This document shows, piece after piece, positions 1-6,129 of a stretch of 6,307 nucleotides of DNA. Source of the stretch: an uncultured beta proteobacterium (GTDB lineage: Bacteria; Pseudomonadota; Gammaproteobacteria; Burkholderiales; Burkholderiaceae_C); assembly GCA_903928325.1 (NCBI GenBank), contig CAIYQF010000121.1, positions 1 to 6,307 on the forward strand. Direction: 5' to 3'. Numbering within the stretch: position 1 is the first letter of the stretch; the number at the start of each line of letters is the position of its first letter. The translations under genes and the position numbers were made by a program. The notes below the pieces were generated by a model. That model saw only the letters and a list, made by a program, of their open reading frames with translations. It did not search any database and was not told where the DNA came from.

Positions 1-350
1 GTGGCTTCACCTTCTTTACCGACCACGTGCGCGACCGCCTGCGCATCGACTGGACGCGCTCCAACGTGCTGGAAGTGGCGGGCGGCCTGCTCACCGGGCG
101 CATGGTGGACCAGCCCTGGGGCGATATTTGCGACGGCGCCGAAAAGCGAACCATGCTGCTGCAAACCTGCGCCCAGATGGGCATAAACCCTTCGCAGGCC
201 ATCGCCGTGGGCGACGGCGCCAACGACCTGCCGATGATGGGCGCCGCAGGCTTGTCTGTGGCGTACCACGCCAAACCGGCGGTGCGGGCGCAGGCCGTGG
301 TGGCGATCAACGAGGGTGGGTTAGATCGGCTGCTCGAAGTGCTGGTGTAA
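1..350 (+). CDS. serB: Phosphoserine phosphatase SerB, C-terminal part (5' end outside window)
   Basis: SerB removes phosphate from O-phosphoserine in the last step of serine biosynthesis; it is a cytoplasmic, Mg-dependent HAD-superfamily enzyme. Only the last 115 codons are present. The frame begins at position 3 with G-F-T-F-F-T-D-H, which matches the 'GGF(S/T)xF' segment that follows the HAD motif II Ser/Thr in SerB. The motif III lysine lies in the segment GAEKRTMLL. Motif IV is complete as GDGANDLPMM, with the acidic residues that bind Mg. The protein ends ...LLEVLV, with TAA at 348-350, a normal SerB terminus. The N-terminal catalytic DxDxT motif and any ACT-like domain lie upstream of the window. 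The gene converges on the phoD operon, with a hairpin element in the gap. Family assignment is firm; regulation cannot be judged because the 5' end is missing. Confidence 0.95.
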   Translation, partial: GFTFFTDHVRDRLRIDWTRSNVLEVAGGLLTGRMVDQPWGDICDGAEKRTMLLQTCAQMGINPSQAIAVGDGANDLPMMGAAGLSVAYHAKPAVRAQAVVAINEGGLDRLLEVLV

Positions 351-389
351 TTTCCCACTCCCCCACACACTTCCCACTCTCTCCCCCAA

Positions 390-420
390 CCCCTCTCTCG
401 CCCAGCGGGCGAGAGAGGGG
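390..420. repeat. Perfect 14-bp inverted repeat (REP-like hairpin) between convergent genes
   Basis: The left arm cccctctctcgccc (390-403) and right arm gggcgagagagggg (407-420) are exact reverse complements around the 3-nt loop agc. The hairpin lies in the 119-bp gap between the 3' ends of serB (+) and phoD (-), where a bidirectional terminator could sit. No T-run follows the stem on either strand, so it is not a canonical intrinsic terminator. Pyrimidine-rich sequence precedes it (371-387) and purine-rich sequence follows it (417-430). This composition resembles dispersed hairpin repeats often found between genes in beta- and gammaproteobacteria. A REP-like element that may also stabilise or end transcripts is the best reading. 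The rest of the gap shows nothing else. Confidence 0.7.
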
Positions 421-469
421 GGAAAGGAAAAGCTGGCATGAAACAAGCCCCAGCGCAGCTTGGAAAAAG

Positions 470-2043
470 CTAGCCCGCCAACACCTCGGCCCGCCCCGCC
501 TCCACAGCAAACGCCGCCAGCGTGCGCACCGAACTGTCCTGCCGCTGCACATCGTCCAACACCCGCAAGCGCACCTGCAACTGCCCCGGCGTGAAATCGG
601 CAAGCCCATAACCCCGGTATTGCGCGTTGGCAAACACAAAGTGCGGATTTTCTTGCAGCAGCGCGGCGGTGGAATCGGTCTTGCCCGATTTGGACGTGAT
701 GCTGGTGCCGCAAAACTCCACGCCCACTTTTTTGCTATCCGGGCGCGCGTAGTCGGCCAGCACGTGGCCGACCCAGTTCTCGTGCACGTCGCCGCCCAAA
801 ATCACGGCGTTGGCCACGCCGGGCTGCCGCAGCGCGGCGGTGAGGCGGGTGCGGGCGGCGCTGTAGCCGTCCCAGCCGTCGTTCCAGAACTTTTGCGCCG
901 GGCCCAGCGCAAAGTCGCGCGGGCCAAAAAGGGTTTGCTGGCCCAGCACGTTCCAGCGCGCGCCGCCAGACGCCGACGCGGCCAGTGCGCTAGAGAGCCA
1001 CTTTTCTTGCGTGCCGCCCAAAAGGCTGCGCGCGGGGTCGTTCCAAGCCGGGCAGGTCTCGGGGCGCACGATGGACGAGCCGGTTTTGCCGTCCGGGTTG
1101 CACACCTGGGGTCTTTGTACTGGCGGGCGTCTAGCAAATACAACTGCGCCAGGTTGCCGTAGGCGAGTTGGCCATAGAGCCGTATCTCCGCGTCCTGACC
1201 CAGGCCACCCAGGGCCTGCGTGAGCACACTGGCGCGCAGGGGCATGTTCTCGTAATACGCCTGGTAGGCCGCCGCCCGGCGCGCGGCAAAGTCCGGCGCG
1301 CTGACCAGACCGTCACCCGCTTGCAGACCGGCGTAGTCGTTTTGCACTTCGTGGTCGTCCCAGGTCATGAGCCAGGGGCAGGCGGCGTGCAGGGCTTGCA
1401 GGTCGGGGTCGCTTTTGTAGAGCGCGTAGCGGGCGCGGTAGTCGTCCAGCGTCAGCACCCTGCCGCCGCCGGGCTTGCGCAACTTGCTGCCAGTGCCGGG
1501 GTATTCGTAGAGGTAGTCGCCCAAAAACAGCACCAGGTCGGGCGCGTCGGCCAGAAGGTGGCGCCAGGCGCTGAAGTAGCCGTCTTCCCACTTTTGGCAG
1601 GAGGCGTAGGCCAGGCGCAGGCTTGCCACTGCGCTGCCGGGCGCTGGCAAGGTGCGGGTCTGGCCAGTGGCGCTGACGGCATCGCCCAAAATGAAACGGT
1701 AGTGGTAGCCGCGCGCGCTTTCCAGGCCTGACAGCTCCACGTGAACCGACCAGCCCAGCACGGCGCTGGCCAGGCTTTGGCCGCGCTGCACCACGCGGGC
1801 AAACTGCGCGTCGTGCGCCAGTTCCCAGCGCACGGCTGCTGTGCCGTCCGTTGTGGGGCGCAAGACTTTGGGGTCCAGCCGGGTCCACAGCACTACGCCG
1901 TCGGCCGTGGGTGAGCCGCTGGCCACGCCGCAAAAAAAGGGATCGTACAGCGCGCGGGTTTGGCTCTGGACGCTGCTGGGCAGCCAGTAGGCGCTGCCCG
2001 CGTTGGCTGCCCAGCGCAGCAACTGGCGGCGGTTTGGGCTCAT
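470..2043 (-). pseudogene. phoD: PhoD-type alkaline phosphatase, Tat-exported, interrupted by a one-base frameshift
   Basis: PhoD enzymes are secreted metal-dependent phosphomono-/diesterases that release phosphate outside the cytoplasm. The start is ATG at 2043, overlapping the upstream stop as TGATG (GTG at 2046 is the alternative). The N-terminus reads SPNRRQLLRW, a twin-arginine signal, with a possible cleavage site near residue 31. The PhoD N-terminal domain follows (DPFFCGVASGSPTADGVVLWTR, residues 35-55 approximately). Metal-site motifs are ASCQ (Cys149), GDYLYEY (Asp176, Tyr179) and WDDHEVQNDY (228-237). After residue 312 (CCC, 1110-1108) the frame is lost. The correct C-terminal part resumes at 1105 in the other frame, with GGDVHENW and FCGTSITS, and ends at TAG 472-470. 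Adding one base to the G4 run at 1108-1111 restores ...YKDPQVCNPDG... and a protein of about 524 residues, normal for the family. Uncorrected, the product is 413 residues, ends at 802, and lacks the last metal-binding motif. Sequencing error and true pseudogene are both possible. Confidence 0.88.
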
Positions 2044-2795
2044 CACGGGTGCACGGTGAGGCGTTGGCGCCAGGCCTGAAAGTCATACCACACGGGCCGC
2101 GCCACCAGTGCTACCAGCACCAAGGCCAGCGGCAGGGTGGCGATAAAGCCCACCGTCTTGAAGCCCCAGGCGCCGGTCAGCGCCCCTAGCACAAAGCTGG
2201 CCAGCAACGTCAGGTGGTTGCCAATCTTGACCCGGTTGGCGCGCACCTTTTTGGCCACTGGAAAACTGCGGTTGATGTAGACCAGGTTGCCCAATTCAAT
2301 GCCCAGATCGGTGACCAGACCGGTGATGTGCGTGGTGCGGATTTCGGCATTGGAGCGCTTGGTAATCAGCGCATTTTGCAGTCCCATGATGAAGCACAGC
2401 AGCACCACCGCATACGGCACCAGCGCCACGCTGCGCGCATCAATCGCCGCGCCAAACAGACCAAATACCAGGAGCAGCACTGCTTCGACCACGAGCGGGC
2501 GGCTGAAGGCACTGCGCAGGTTGCGCCGCAGCGCCCAGCGCACCATCAGCGCCGTGGTCATGGCGCCGCCCACAAACGCCAGCAAGCACCACAGGCCTAC
2601 CCACACCGCCAGCCAGCGCCCTAACACCGCGTTGTCGGCCATCGAAGAAACCACACCGCTCATGTGCGATGTGTACATGCCCACCGCTAAAAAACCGCCG
2701 GCATTGATCGCCCCAGCGACAAAACACAGCACCGCGCCCAGCTCCACATGGGACAGTACGCGCCCCCCACTCGGTGCGCCGGACGCGCCCGTCAC
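2043..2795 (-). CDS. DUF1275 (YoaK-type) integral membrane protein
   Basis: This is a 250-residue hydrophobic protein of the DUF1275/YoaK family, inner-membrane proteins of unknown biochemical function. Family hallmarks are AGAINAGGFLAVGMYTSHMSG (about residues 27-47) and MGLQNALITKRSNAEIRTTHITG (about 137-159), followed by TDLGIELGN. Apparent membrane segments lie near residues 18-38, 62-85, 101-118, 123-140, 195-212 and 214-233, about six in all. The basic segment AKKVRANRVK (181-190) lies before the last pair. The start is GTG at 2795-2793, chosen because it overlaps the aminotransferase stop as GTGA, a classic coupling arrangement. No good Shine-Dalgarno sequence is visible, and a later start would cut into the first hydrophobic segment. 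The stop TGA (2045-2043) shares its A with the phoD ATG. Its substrate, if it is a transporter, cannot be read from the sequence. Confidence 0.92.
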   Translation of the reverse strand: MTGASGAPSGGRVLSHVELGAVLCFVAGAINAGGFLAVGMYTSHMSGVVSSMADNAVLGRWLAVWVGLWCLLAFVGGAMTTALMVRWALRRNLRSAFSRPLVVEAVLLLVFGLFGAAIDARSVALVPYAVVLLCFIMGLQNALITKRSNAEIRTTHITGLVTDLGIELGNLVYINRSFPVAKKVRANRVKIGNHLTLLASFVLGALTGAWGFKTVGFIATLPLALVLVALVARPVWYDFQAWRQRLTVHP

Positions 2796-4000
2796 AGGGC
2801 GGCGCCCAGACGGGCAACGCCCTCTTCAATCTTGGCCACATCGGCAGTGGCAAAGCTCAGGCGCAGGGTGGCGGCGTCCGGGTCATGGGCGTAAAACGGC
2901 GCGCCGGGCACAAAGGCCACCAGCCGCTCAATGGCACGCTTGGCAAATTCGGCCGCGTTGTCCGGGCCGCCTTCGGCGCCCGTGAGGCGCGCCCAGAAAA
3001 ACATGCCGCCCTTGGGCGCGTCAAAAGCGATGCGCGCACCCAGGGCACTTTGCAGGCTGGCGGCCATCACCCGGGCGCGCTCAGCGTAGGTGCTGCGTAC
3101 CGCGCCCAAAGCCGCGTCCAGCCGACCCAAGGTGAGGTAGTGCGCACCAATGGCCTGCGTCAAATTGCTGGTGTGCGCGTCGCTGAACTGCTTGCACATG
3201 GTGGCCCGCGCCAGCAGCTCGGGCGGCGCAATCATCCAGCCCACGCGCAGACCAGGGCTCAAGATCTTGCTCAGGCTGCCACAGTGCACCAAGTATTCGC
3301 GGCTGCCCGGCACCTGATCGCTTAAAGCGAGCAGGCTGGGTGGAGGTGCCTGGTCAAAGTACAACTCGCCATAGGGGTCGTCTTCCACAATCAGCGTGTG
3401 GGTGCGCGCGGCAATTTCCAGCACGCGCAAGCGGCGCTCCAGTCTGAGTGTGGCGCCGCTGGGGTTGCCGAAGGTGGGTATCAGGTAGACCAGCTTCGGT
3501 TTGTGCTCGTCGATCAGCTGCTCCAAGCGGTCCACGTCCACGCCGTGGGCGTCCACGCCGTGGGCGTCAATCGGGGCGCCAATCAAATGCGCGCCGTAGA
3601 GGCGAAAGCATTGGATGGTGGCCAAAAACGTGGGCGCTTCGACAATCACTTTGTCGCCCGGCGAGATCATGGTCTTGCCAATCAGGTCCAACGCCTGCTG
3701 GCTGCCGGTGGTGACGATCAGGCCGTCCGGTGCTACGGTGGCGCCCTTGCCTGCCATGAAGTGGCTGATCTGCTCGCGCAGCGGGCCCCAGCCTTCGGTG
3801 GCGCCGTATTGCAGCACCGGGCCAGGGTTCTTGGAGAACACCGCGTCCGCAGACATTTGCAAGCCCTCCACGTCAAACAGCGCCGGGTCTGGGAACCCCC
3901 CCGCAAAGCTGATGATGCCGGGCTTGCCCAGCAGCTTGAACAGCTCGCGGATGGCGGAGGTTTCGACGTTTTGCAGGCGGTCGGCGAATTGCAAGGGCAT
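2792..4000 (-). CDS. PLP-dependent class I/II aminotransferase (2-aminoadipate/aromatic aminotransferase-like)
   Basis: This 402-residue cytoplasmic fold-type I enzyme transfers an amino group between an amino acid and a 2-oxoacid. The N-terminal segment (IISFAGGFPDPALF, 29-42) and the LQYGATEGWGPLRE segment (63-76) are typical of the subgroup containing LysN, KAT II and the MocR C-terminal domain. PLP-site residues are visible: Asn179 in the NPSG motif, the DDPYGEL segment (Asp207, Tyr210), Lys245 in GSLSKILSPGLRVGW as the Schiff-base lysine, and Arg380 in LRLSFA for the substrate carboxylate. There is no N-terminal HTH domain, so it is an enzyme and not a MocR regulator. The ATG at 4000 gives the usual length; the ribosome-binding site is weak. 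It is the first gene of a minus-strand operon, ending in GTGA with the DUF1275 start. Residues 145-154 are DAHGV twice, from a 15-bp tandem duplication. Amino-donor specificity cannot be told from sequence. Confidence 0.93.
   Translation of the reverse strand: MPLQFADRLQNVETSAIRELFKLLGKPGIISFAGGFPDPALFDVEGLQMSADAVFSKNPGPVLQYGATEGWGPLREQISHFMAGKGATVAPDGLIVTTGSQQALDLIGKTMISPGDKVIVEAPTFLATIQCFRLYGAHLIGAPIDAHGVDAHGVDVDRLEQLIDEHKPKLVYLIPTFGNPSGATLRLERRLRVLEIAARTHTLIVEDDPYGELYFDQAPPPSLLALSDQVPGSREYLVHCGSLSKILSPGLRVGWMIAPPELLARATMCKQFSDAHTSNLTQAIGAHYLTLGRLDAALGAVRSTYAERARVMAASLQSALGARIAFDAPKGGMFFWARLTGAEGGPDNAAEFAKRAIERLVAFVPGAPFYAHDPDAATLRLSFATADVAKIEEGVARLGAAL
3535..3568. repeat. 15-bp in-frame tandem duplication inside the aminotransferase gene
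   Basis: The unit cgtccacgccgtggg occurs twice back to back (3535-3549 and 3550-3564), followed by a partial third copy (cgtc, 3565-3568). On the coding strand this encodes DAHGV-DAHGV followed by DVD. The unit is a multiple of three, so the reading frame is kept and five residues are added at about residues 145-154. The two copies are identical at every base, which suggests a recent slippage event. The location is a surface-type loop between the large-domain strand ending APID and the helix DRLEQLIDEH, where an insertion could be tolerated. Confidence 0.9.
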
Positions 4001-4070
4001 GGTGTATCTTGTCCGTGTGGTTTTGCCGCTATTGTCTTCTTTTCAAACCGCCCGCCCAAGCTTCCACGCT
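4001..4070. promoter_or_regulatory. Divergent intergenic region between aminotransferase operon and nth
   Basis: These 70 bp separate two start codons facing away from each other, so promoters for both transcripts are expected here. On the plus strand a weak pair TTGTCC (4009-4014) and TATTGT (4030-4035) is spaced by only 15 bp. On the minus strand there is a TTGAAA (4047-4042) but no convincing -10 at the right distance. Neither start codon has a strong Shine-Dalgarno sequence. The region is more A/T-rich in its middle (4029-4047) than the flanking genes. The promoter role is inferred from gene orientation; the specific boxes are low confidence. Confidence 0.45.
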
Positions 4071-4706
4071 ATGAACGCCACCCAGATCGAGACCTTCTTC
4101 GCCACCCTGCAAGCGGCCAATCCGCACCCGCAAACCGAGCTGCACTACGCCAGCGTGTTTGAACTGCTGGCGGCAGTGCTGCTGTCGGCCCAGGCCACCG
4201 ACGTGGGCGTGAACAAGGCCACCCGCGGCCTGTTTGCCGTGGCCAACACGCCGCAAAAAATCATCGCCTTGGGCCTAGCGGGCCTGGAGGCACAGATCAA
4301 AACCATAGGCCTGTTTCGCAGCAAGGCGCGCCATCTATTGCAAACCTGCGAAATATTGGTCGCGCAACACGGCGGCGTGGTGCCCCGCACCCGCGAGGCG
4401 CTCGAAGCCCTGCCCGGCGTGGGCCGCAAAACCGCCAACGTGGTGCTCAACGTAGCCTTTGGCGAGCCCACCATGGCGGTCGACACCCATTTGTTTCGCC
4501 TGGGCAACCGCACCGGCCTGGCGCCAGGGAAAACGCCCTTGGCAGTCGAACTCAAACTGCTCAAACGCATCCCCCAAAAATACCTGGTGGACGCCCACCA
4601 CTGGCTGATATTGCACGGCCGCTACGTGTGCCAGGCGCGCAAGCCGCAGTGCGGGAAGTGTGCAGTATCGGCGGTGTGCGGGTTTAAGGGGAAGCGGAGC
4701 ACCTAG
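4071..4706 (+). CDS. nth: Endonuclease III (DNA glycosylase/AP lyase)
   Basis: Nth starts base excision repair by removing oxidised pyrimidines from DNA and cutting the strand at the abasic site. The protein is 211 residues, the same length as E. coli Nth, and key residues fall at the same numbers. The helix-hairpin-helix LPGVGRKTANVVLN carries the catalytic Lys120. Asp138 lies in the segment MAVDTHLFR. The C-terminal [4Fe-4S] cluster motif is C-x6-C-x2-C-x5-C at Cys187, 194, 197 and 203, preceded by HHWLILHGRY. The segment LLSAQATDVGVNKATRGLF (38-55) is also characteristic. The ATG at 4071 is chosen from family length; the frame stays open upstream to 3615, but that stretch is antisense to the aminotransferase gene. 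The Shine-Dalgarno sequence is weak. The FAD oxidoreductase gene follows after 23 bp and may be co-transcribed. The gene looks intact and functional. Confidence 0.98.
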   Translation: MNATQIETFFATLQAANPHPQTELHYASVFELLAAVLLSAQATDVGVNKATRGLFAVANTPQKIIALGLAGLEAQIKTIGLFRSKARHLLQTCEILVAQHGGVVPRTREALEALPGVGRKTANVVLNVAFGEPTMAVDTHLFRLGNRTGLAPGKTPLAVELKLLKRIPQKYLVDAHHWLILHGRYVCQARKPQCGKCAVSAVCGFKGKRST

Positions 4707-4716
4707 GGCGTACACC

Positions 4717-4722
4717 TACACT
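4717..4722 (+). promoter_or_regulatory. Possible -10 box (TACACT) for a leaderless oxidoreductase transcript
   Basis: TACACT matches the sigma-70 -10 consensus at four of six positions, including TA at the start and T at the end. It lies 7 bp before the ATG at 4730. A transcript started here would begin at or next to the start codon, giving a leaderless mRNA. No -35 box is recognisable about 17 bp upstream, and no Shine-Dalgarno sequence lies in the 23-bp gap after nth. Co-transcription with nth is the alternative. Confidence 0.3.
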
Positions 4723-4729
4723 CGCTGCC

Positions 4730-5986
4730 ATGGAAACGTTTGACGTGGTGGTGGTCGGCGCAGGCGCAGCCGGTCTTTTTTGCGCCGGTGTGGCGGGGCA
4801 GCGCGGCCTCAAAGTGCTGGTGATCGACCACGCGGAAAAAGTGGCCGAAAAAATCCGCATCTCTGGCGGTGGCCGCTGCAATTTCACCAACCTGGACACC
4901 ACGCCCACCCACTTCATCAGCGACAACCCGCGCTTTTGCCGCTCCGCTCTGTCACGCTATACGCCGCGCGATTTTGTGAATTTACTGGAAAAGCATGGCG
5001 TGGCCCACCATGAAAAGCACAAGGGCCAGCTGTTTTGCGACGGTTCGGCCGAGGACATCATCAAGGTGCTGCTGGCCGAGTGCGCAAGCGGCGGTGTCAC
5101 CCGCTGGCAGCCCTGCCGCATCACGGGCTTGCACGCCACAGGCCAAGAAACCGTTTTAGAAGGCGAGCCAGCCCCGCGCTACCGGCTCGACACCAGCAAC
5201 GGGCCGCTGACCTGCCAATCTGTGGTGATGGCCACCGGCGGACTATCGATCCCCAAAATCGGCGCGACCGACTTTGGCTACCGCATCGCACGCCAATTTG
5301 ACCTGCCCGTGGTAGCGACCCGCCCCGCCCTGGTGCCGCTGACCTTTGACGAAGCCCAATGGGCGCCGTTCGCGCAGCTTTCGGGGCTGTCCTTGCCCGT
5401 GCACATTTCCACGGGCAACAAAAAGTCCGCAATTTCCTTTTCAGAAGACCTGTTGTTCACCCACCGGGGTCTGAGCGGCCCGGGTGTGCTGCAAATTTCC
5501 AGCTACTGGCACGCCGACACCCCTATTTGCCTCGACCTGGCGCCTGGCCTAGATGTGGCGCAGCAGTTGCTGCAAACCAAAACCCGCTCGCGCAAACTGC
5601 TGTCCAATGAACTGGCCTCCATGGTGCCCAGCCGCCTGGCCGAAACCTGGGTTGCCCAAGGGGCTGCGCTGGGCCAGCCATGGGACCGCGCTGTGGCTGA
5701 TACTCCGGACAAAGCACTGGCCGCCCTGGGCGAACGCCTGAGCCGATGGGAACTCACGCCCAGCGGCACCGAGGGCTACCGCAAGGCCGAAGTCACAGCT
5801 GGCGGGGTGAGCACCGCCGTGTTGTCGAGCCAAACCATGGAGTCACGGCAAACAGGACTGTATTTCATCGGCGAGGTGGTGGACGTCACCGGGTGGCTGG
5901 GCGGCTACAACTTCCAATGGGCCTGGGCTAGCGCGCATGCGTGTGCCACGGCATTGGCCGACGCACGAACAGCCCAAAAATCCTGA
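4730..5986 (+). CDS. HI0933/YhiN-like FAD-dependent oxidoreductase (BaiN/RdsA-type flavoprotein)
   Basis: This 418-residue protein belongs to the HI0933-like family of flavoproteins (aminoacetone oxidase family in some databases). Members bind FAD and are thought to reduce or oxidise small substrates; the physiological reaction of most is unknown. The N-terminal dinucleotide-binding motif is VVVVGAGAAGL (6-16; Gly10, Gly12, Gly15). The family signature KIRISGGGRCNFTN (41-54) is intact. Other conserved blocks are ATGGLSIPKIGATDFGY (168-184), LFTHRGLSGPG (242-252), KAEVTAGGV (352-360) and GEVVDVTGWLGGYNFQWAWASA (381-402, not one run in all homologues), which contacts FAD. Length is normal for the family and no break is seen. 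The ATG at 4730 sits directly before the FAD motif, so the start is secure. It lies 23 bp after nth in the same direction. No signal peptide or membrane segment is present, so it is cytoplasmic. The substrate is not predictable. Confidence 0.94.
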   Translation: METFDVVVVGAGAAGLFCAGVAGQRGLKVLVIDHAEKVAEKIRISGGGRCNFTNLDTTPTHFISDNPRFCRSALSRYTPRDFVNLLEKHGVAHHEKHKGQLFCDGSAEDIIKVLLAECASGGVTRWQPCRITGLHATGQETVLEGEPAPRYRLDTSNGPLTCQSVVMATGGLSIPKIGATDFGYRIARQFDLPVVATRPALVPLTFDEAQWAPFAQLSGLSLPVHISTGNKKSAISFSEDLLFTHRGLSGPGVLQISSYWHADTPICLDLAPGLDVAQQLLQTKTRSRKLLSNELASMVPSRLAETWVAQGAALGQPWDRAVADTPDKALAALGERLSRWELTPSGTEGYRKAEVTAGGVSTAVLSSQTMESRQTGLYFIGEVVDVTGWLGGYNFQWAWASAHACATALADARTAQKS

Positions 5987-5997
5987 GCCTTCAGGGC

Positions 5998-6003
5998 TAT
6001 AAT
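5998..6003 (+). promoter_or_regulatory. Consensus -10 box (TATAAT) of the rpsU promoter
   Basis: A perfect sigma-70 -10 hexamer lies 12 bp after the oxidoreductase stop codon and 126 bp before the rpsU start. The predicted transcription start is about 6009-6011. The -35 position (about 5975-5980, caaaaa) does not match TTGACA, and the base pair before the box is not the extended -10 TG. Just upstream, CCTGA (5982-5986) and TCAGG (5991-5995) form a short dyad in the spacer. The strong -10 and the location support a dedicated promoter for the ribosomal protein gene. Confidence 0.65.
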
Positions 6004-6129
6004 CCATGGCTTTGCTGGCAAACCCCCGCTGCCTGATCAACTTTTTAGCGGGGAACACGCTGTACCTGGAACGGGAGGCCCGATCTTCCCCCGTAACCGG
6101 CGTAGGCACATTTTGGACACCCTTACGTA
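6004..6129 (+). promoter_or_regulatory. Structured 5' leader of rpsU, possible autoregulatory RNA
   Basis: About 120 nt of non-coding leader lie between the TATAAT box and the rpsU ATG. A 7-bp stem can form between ccccgct (6024-6030) and agcgggg (6047-6053), with a 16-nt loop that includes a T5 run. A second hairpin can pair gggag (6073-6077) with ttccc (6086-6090), including one G-U pair. TTTG/CAAA arms at 6011-6014 and 6019-6022 make a small third hairpin. No Shine-Dalgarno sequence stands at normal spacing; the nearest purine group, gga at 6115-6117, is 12 nt from the ATG. Ribosomal protein genes are often controlled through such leaders, and bS21 acts near the anti-Shine-Dalgarno site. 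Regulation is inferred from these facts; structures were paired by eye. Confidence 0.4.

Noticed and set aside
390..420. Intrinsic bidirectional terminator as the firm call for the intergenic hairpin.
   Set aside because: No T-run follows the stem on either strand; it may still affect transcript ends, so it is listed as a REP-like repeat.
1105..1113. Programmed -1 ribosomal frameshift as the main explanation for split phoD.
   Set aside because: No X-XXY-YYZ heptamer or evident downstream stimulatory structure was found; a one-base indel in a homopolymer is simpler.
1168..1731. Long plus-strand open frame antisense to phoD.
   Set aside because: The composition is typical of a shadow frame in GC-rich DNA, no family motif is visible, and the opposite strand encodes clear PhoD motifs.
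3615..4070. The nth frame stays open upstream for 152 codons, suggesting an N-terminal extension.
   Set aside because: This stretch is mostly antisense to the aminotransferase gene, and the 211-residue product from ATG 4071 matches E. coli Nth in length and residue numbering.
3398..4162. Long plus-strand open frame of 254 codons across the aminotransferase gene.
   Set aside because: It overlaps two recognised genes (aminotransferase on the other strand and nth in another frame) and its protein has no recognisable domain.
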